This document shows, one piece after another, positions 63,551 through 64,000 of a DNA stretch of 64,000 nt (positions are counted from its first letter, which is position 1; each line of letters opens with the position of its first letter). The stretch comes from Taenia hydatigena (Eukaryota > Platyhelminthes > Cestoda > Cyclophyllidea > Taeniidae), in NCBI GenBank assembly GCA_036345935.2, contig JADWOT020000003.1:11361091-11425090 (forward strand). Reading direction: 5' to 3'. The notes under the pieces are model-generated. The model saw only the letters and a list, made by a program, of their open reading frames with translations. It was not told where the DNA came from and made no database searches. Made by a program: the position numbers and the translations under genes.

Positions 63551-64000
63551 CATAGATTGGAATGGTGAAGAACGTCTAGAGTATGGCGTGAGTGTTAACG
63601 CTTAGTTCTGGATCTCTGGTCCAATCATTTCGTTGCTCTCGACTCTGCAAATATGACAGCAAAATCCAACTTTGACACCTGTACTTTTGCCAAGCTATAA
63701 TTCCATTTTTCAAGTGGCACTTTTTTGAAGCACATCTACGAATACAACATAAGGGGAGCAGCGGCGGAAATATTGGCAACAGCAGAACTAGCTGAGGCAG
63801 ACGTATAATGTCTTGATTGAAATAAAGTGAAACTGCTTGGAATACAATCATTATTGGAATTGGAGAACTCTTCCACATCGTACAGGTGGAGTTGGAGAAA
63901 ATGATCGTCTTTCTCTCTTCTTGATAACCGGTTAGTGAAGAGGCGTTGTCTTTTGCCCTGGTGTCTAGTCCAGCGCTGACTATGTACCCTTCCTTCCCTC
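63551..64000. other. No gene seen (window end)
   Basis: The G+T bias fades. A minus frame at 63576-63878 (100 codons) begins with a hydrophobic stretch but has no splice context or recognisable motif. Confidence 0.4.

Noticed and set aside
1..64000. CRISPR arrays, bacterial operons, rRNA genes
   Set aside because: No regularly spaced repeats, no closely packed long frames and no rRNA signature. The gene structures are eukaryotic throughout.

Overview
The window looks like nuclear DNA of a taeniid tapeworm (Echinococcus/Taenia group). It is intron-rich, about 40% GC, with no operons or Shine-Dalgarno sites. Every convincing gene is split by GT-AG introns, and the members recognised fit that lineage: a three-exon gene with the layout of the taeniid host-protective oncosphere antigens (EG95/TSOL18/45W type: signal exon, fibronectin III exon, hydrophobic tail exon), and solo-LTR-like repeats that resemble the small taeniid TRIM retroelements. 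The species call rests on gene architecture, not on a search.

Layout. About 4.0-21.0 kb holds a local cluster of one duplicated gene family. Copy A (minus, 8382 to 4385) is an apparently intact 12-exon gene for a predicted 347-residue secreted, GPI-anchored glycoprotein; four of its exons are 30, 18, 15 and 27 nt. Copy B (plus, 15403 to 19358) is its diverging partner with damage confined to exons 3-5. Copies C (about 13.2 kb), D (about 20.75 kb) and a promoter-flank remnant (about 10.2 kb) are broken. Two same-strand LTR-like repeats sit between A and C. From 25.5 to 29.8 kb lie the four 3'-terminal exons of a divergent bestrophin (plus). The fibronectin III antigen gene is at 36.1-37.6 kb (minus). 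Leucine-rich-repeat-like fragments lie on both strands at 38.7-41.2 kb. A roughly 430-bp tandem duplication is at 45.3-46.1 kb and a GC-rich patch at 46.3 kb.

A 0.95-kb inverted repeat has arms at 49.1-50.1 and 55.2-56.1 kb. Each arm carries the 3' half of a second duplicated Cys-rich, Thr-rich, hydrophobic-tailed gene, open on the left and broken on the right. Between the arms is an unrelated acidic-protein gene (51.4-52.7 kb). A third LTR-like copy lies at 56.5 kb. From about 56.8 kb to the end the plus strand becomes strikingly G+T-rich and I see no firm gene.

Common thread: at least three unrelated families here (copy A/B, the fibronectin III antigen and the inverted-repeat gene) share one plan of a secreted, Cys-containing domain, a Ser/Thr-rich stalk and a C-terminal hydrophobic peptide. 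That suggests a region of parasite surface or secreted antigens shaped by local duplication and decay. All exon structures were read by eye from splice sites, phase and paralogue comparison; none is backed by transcript data.
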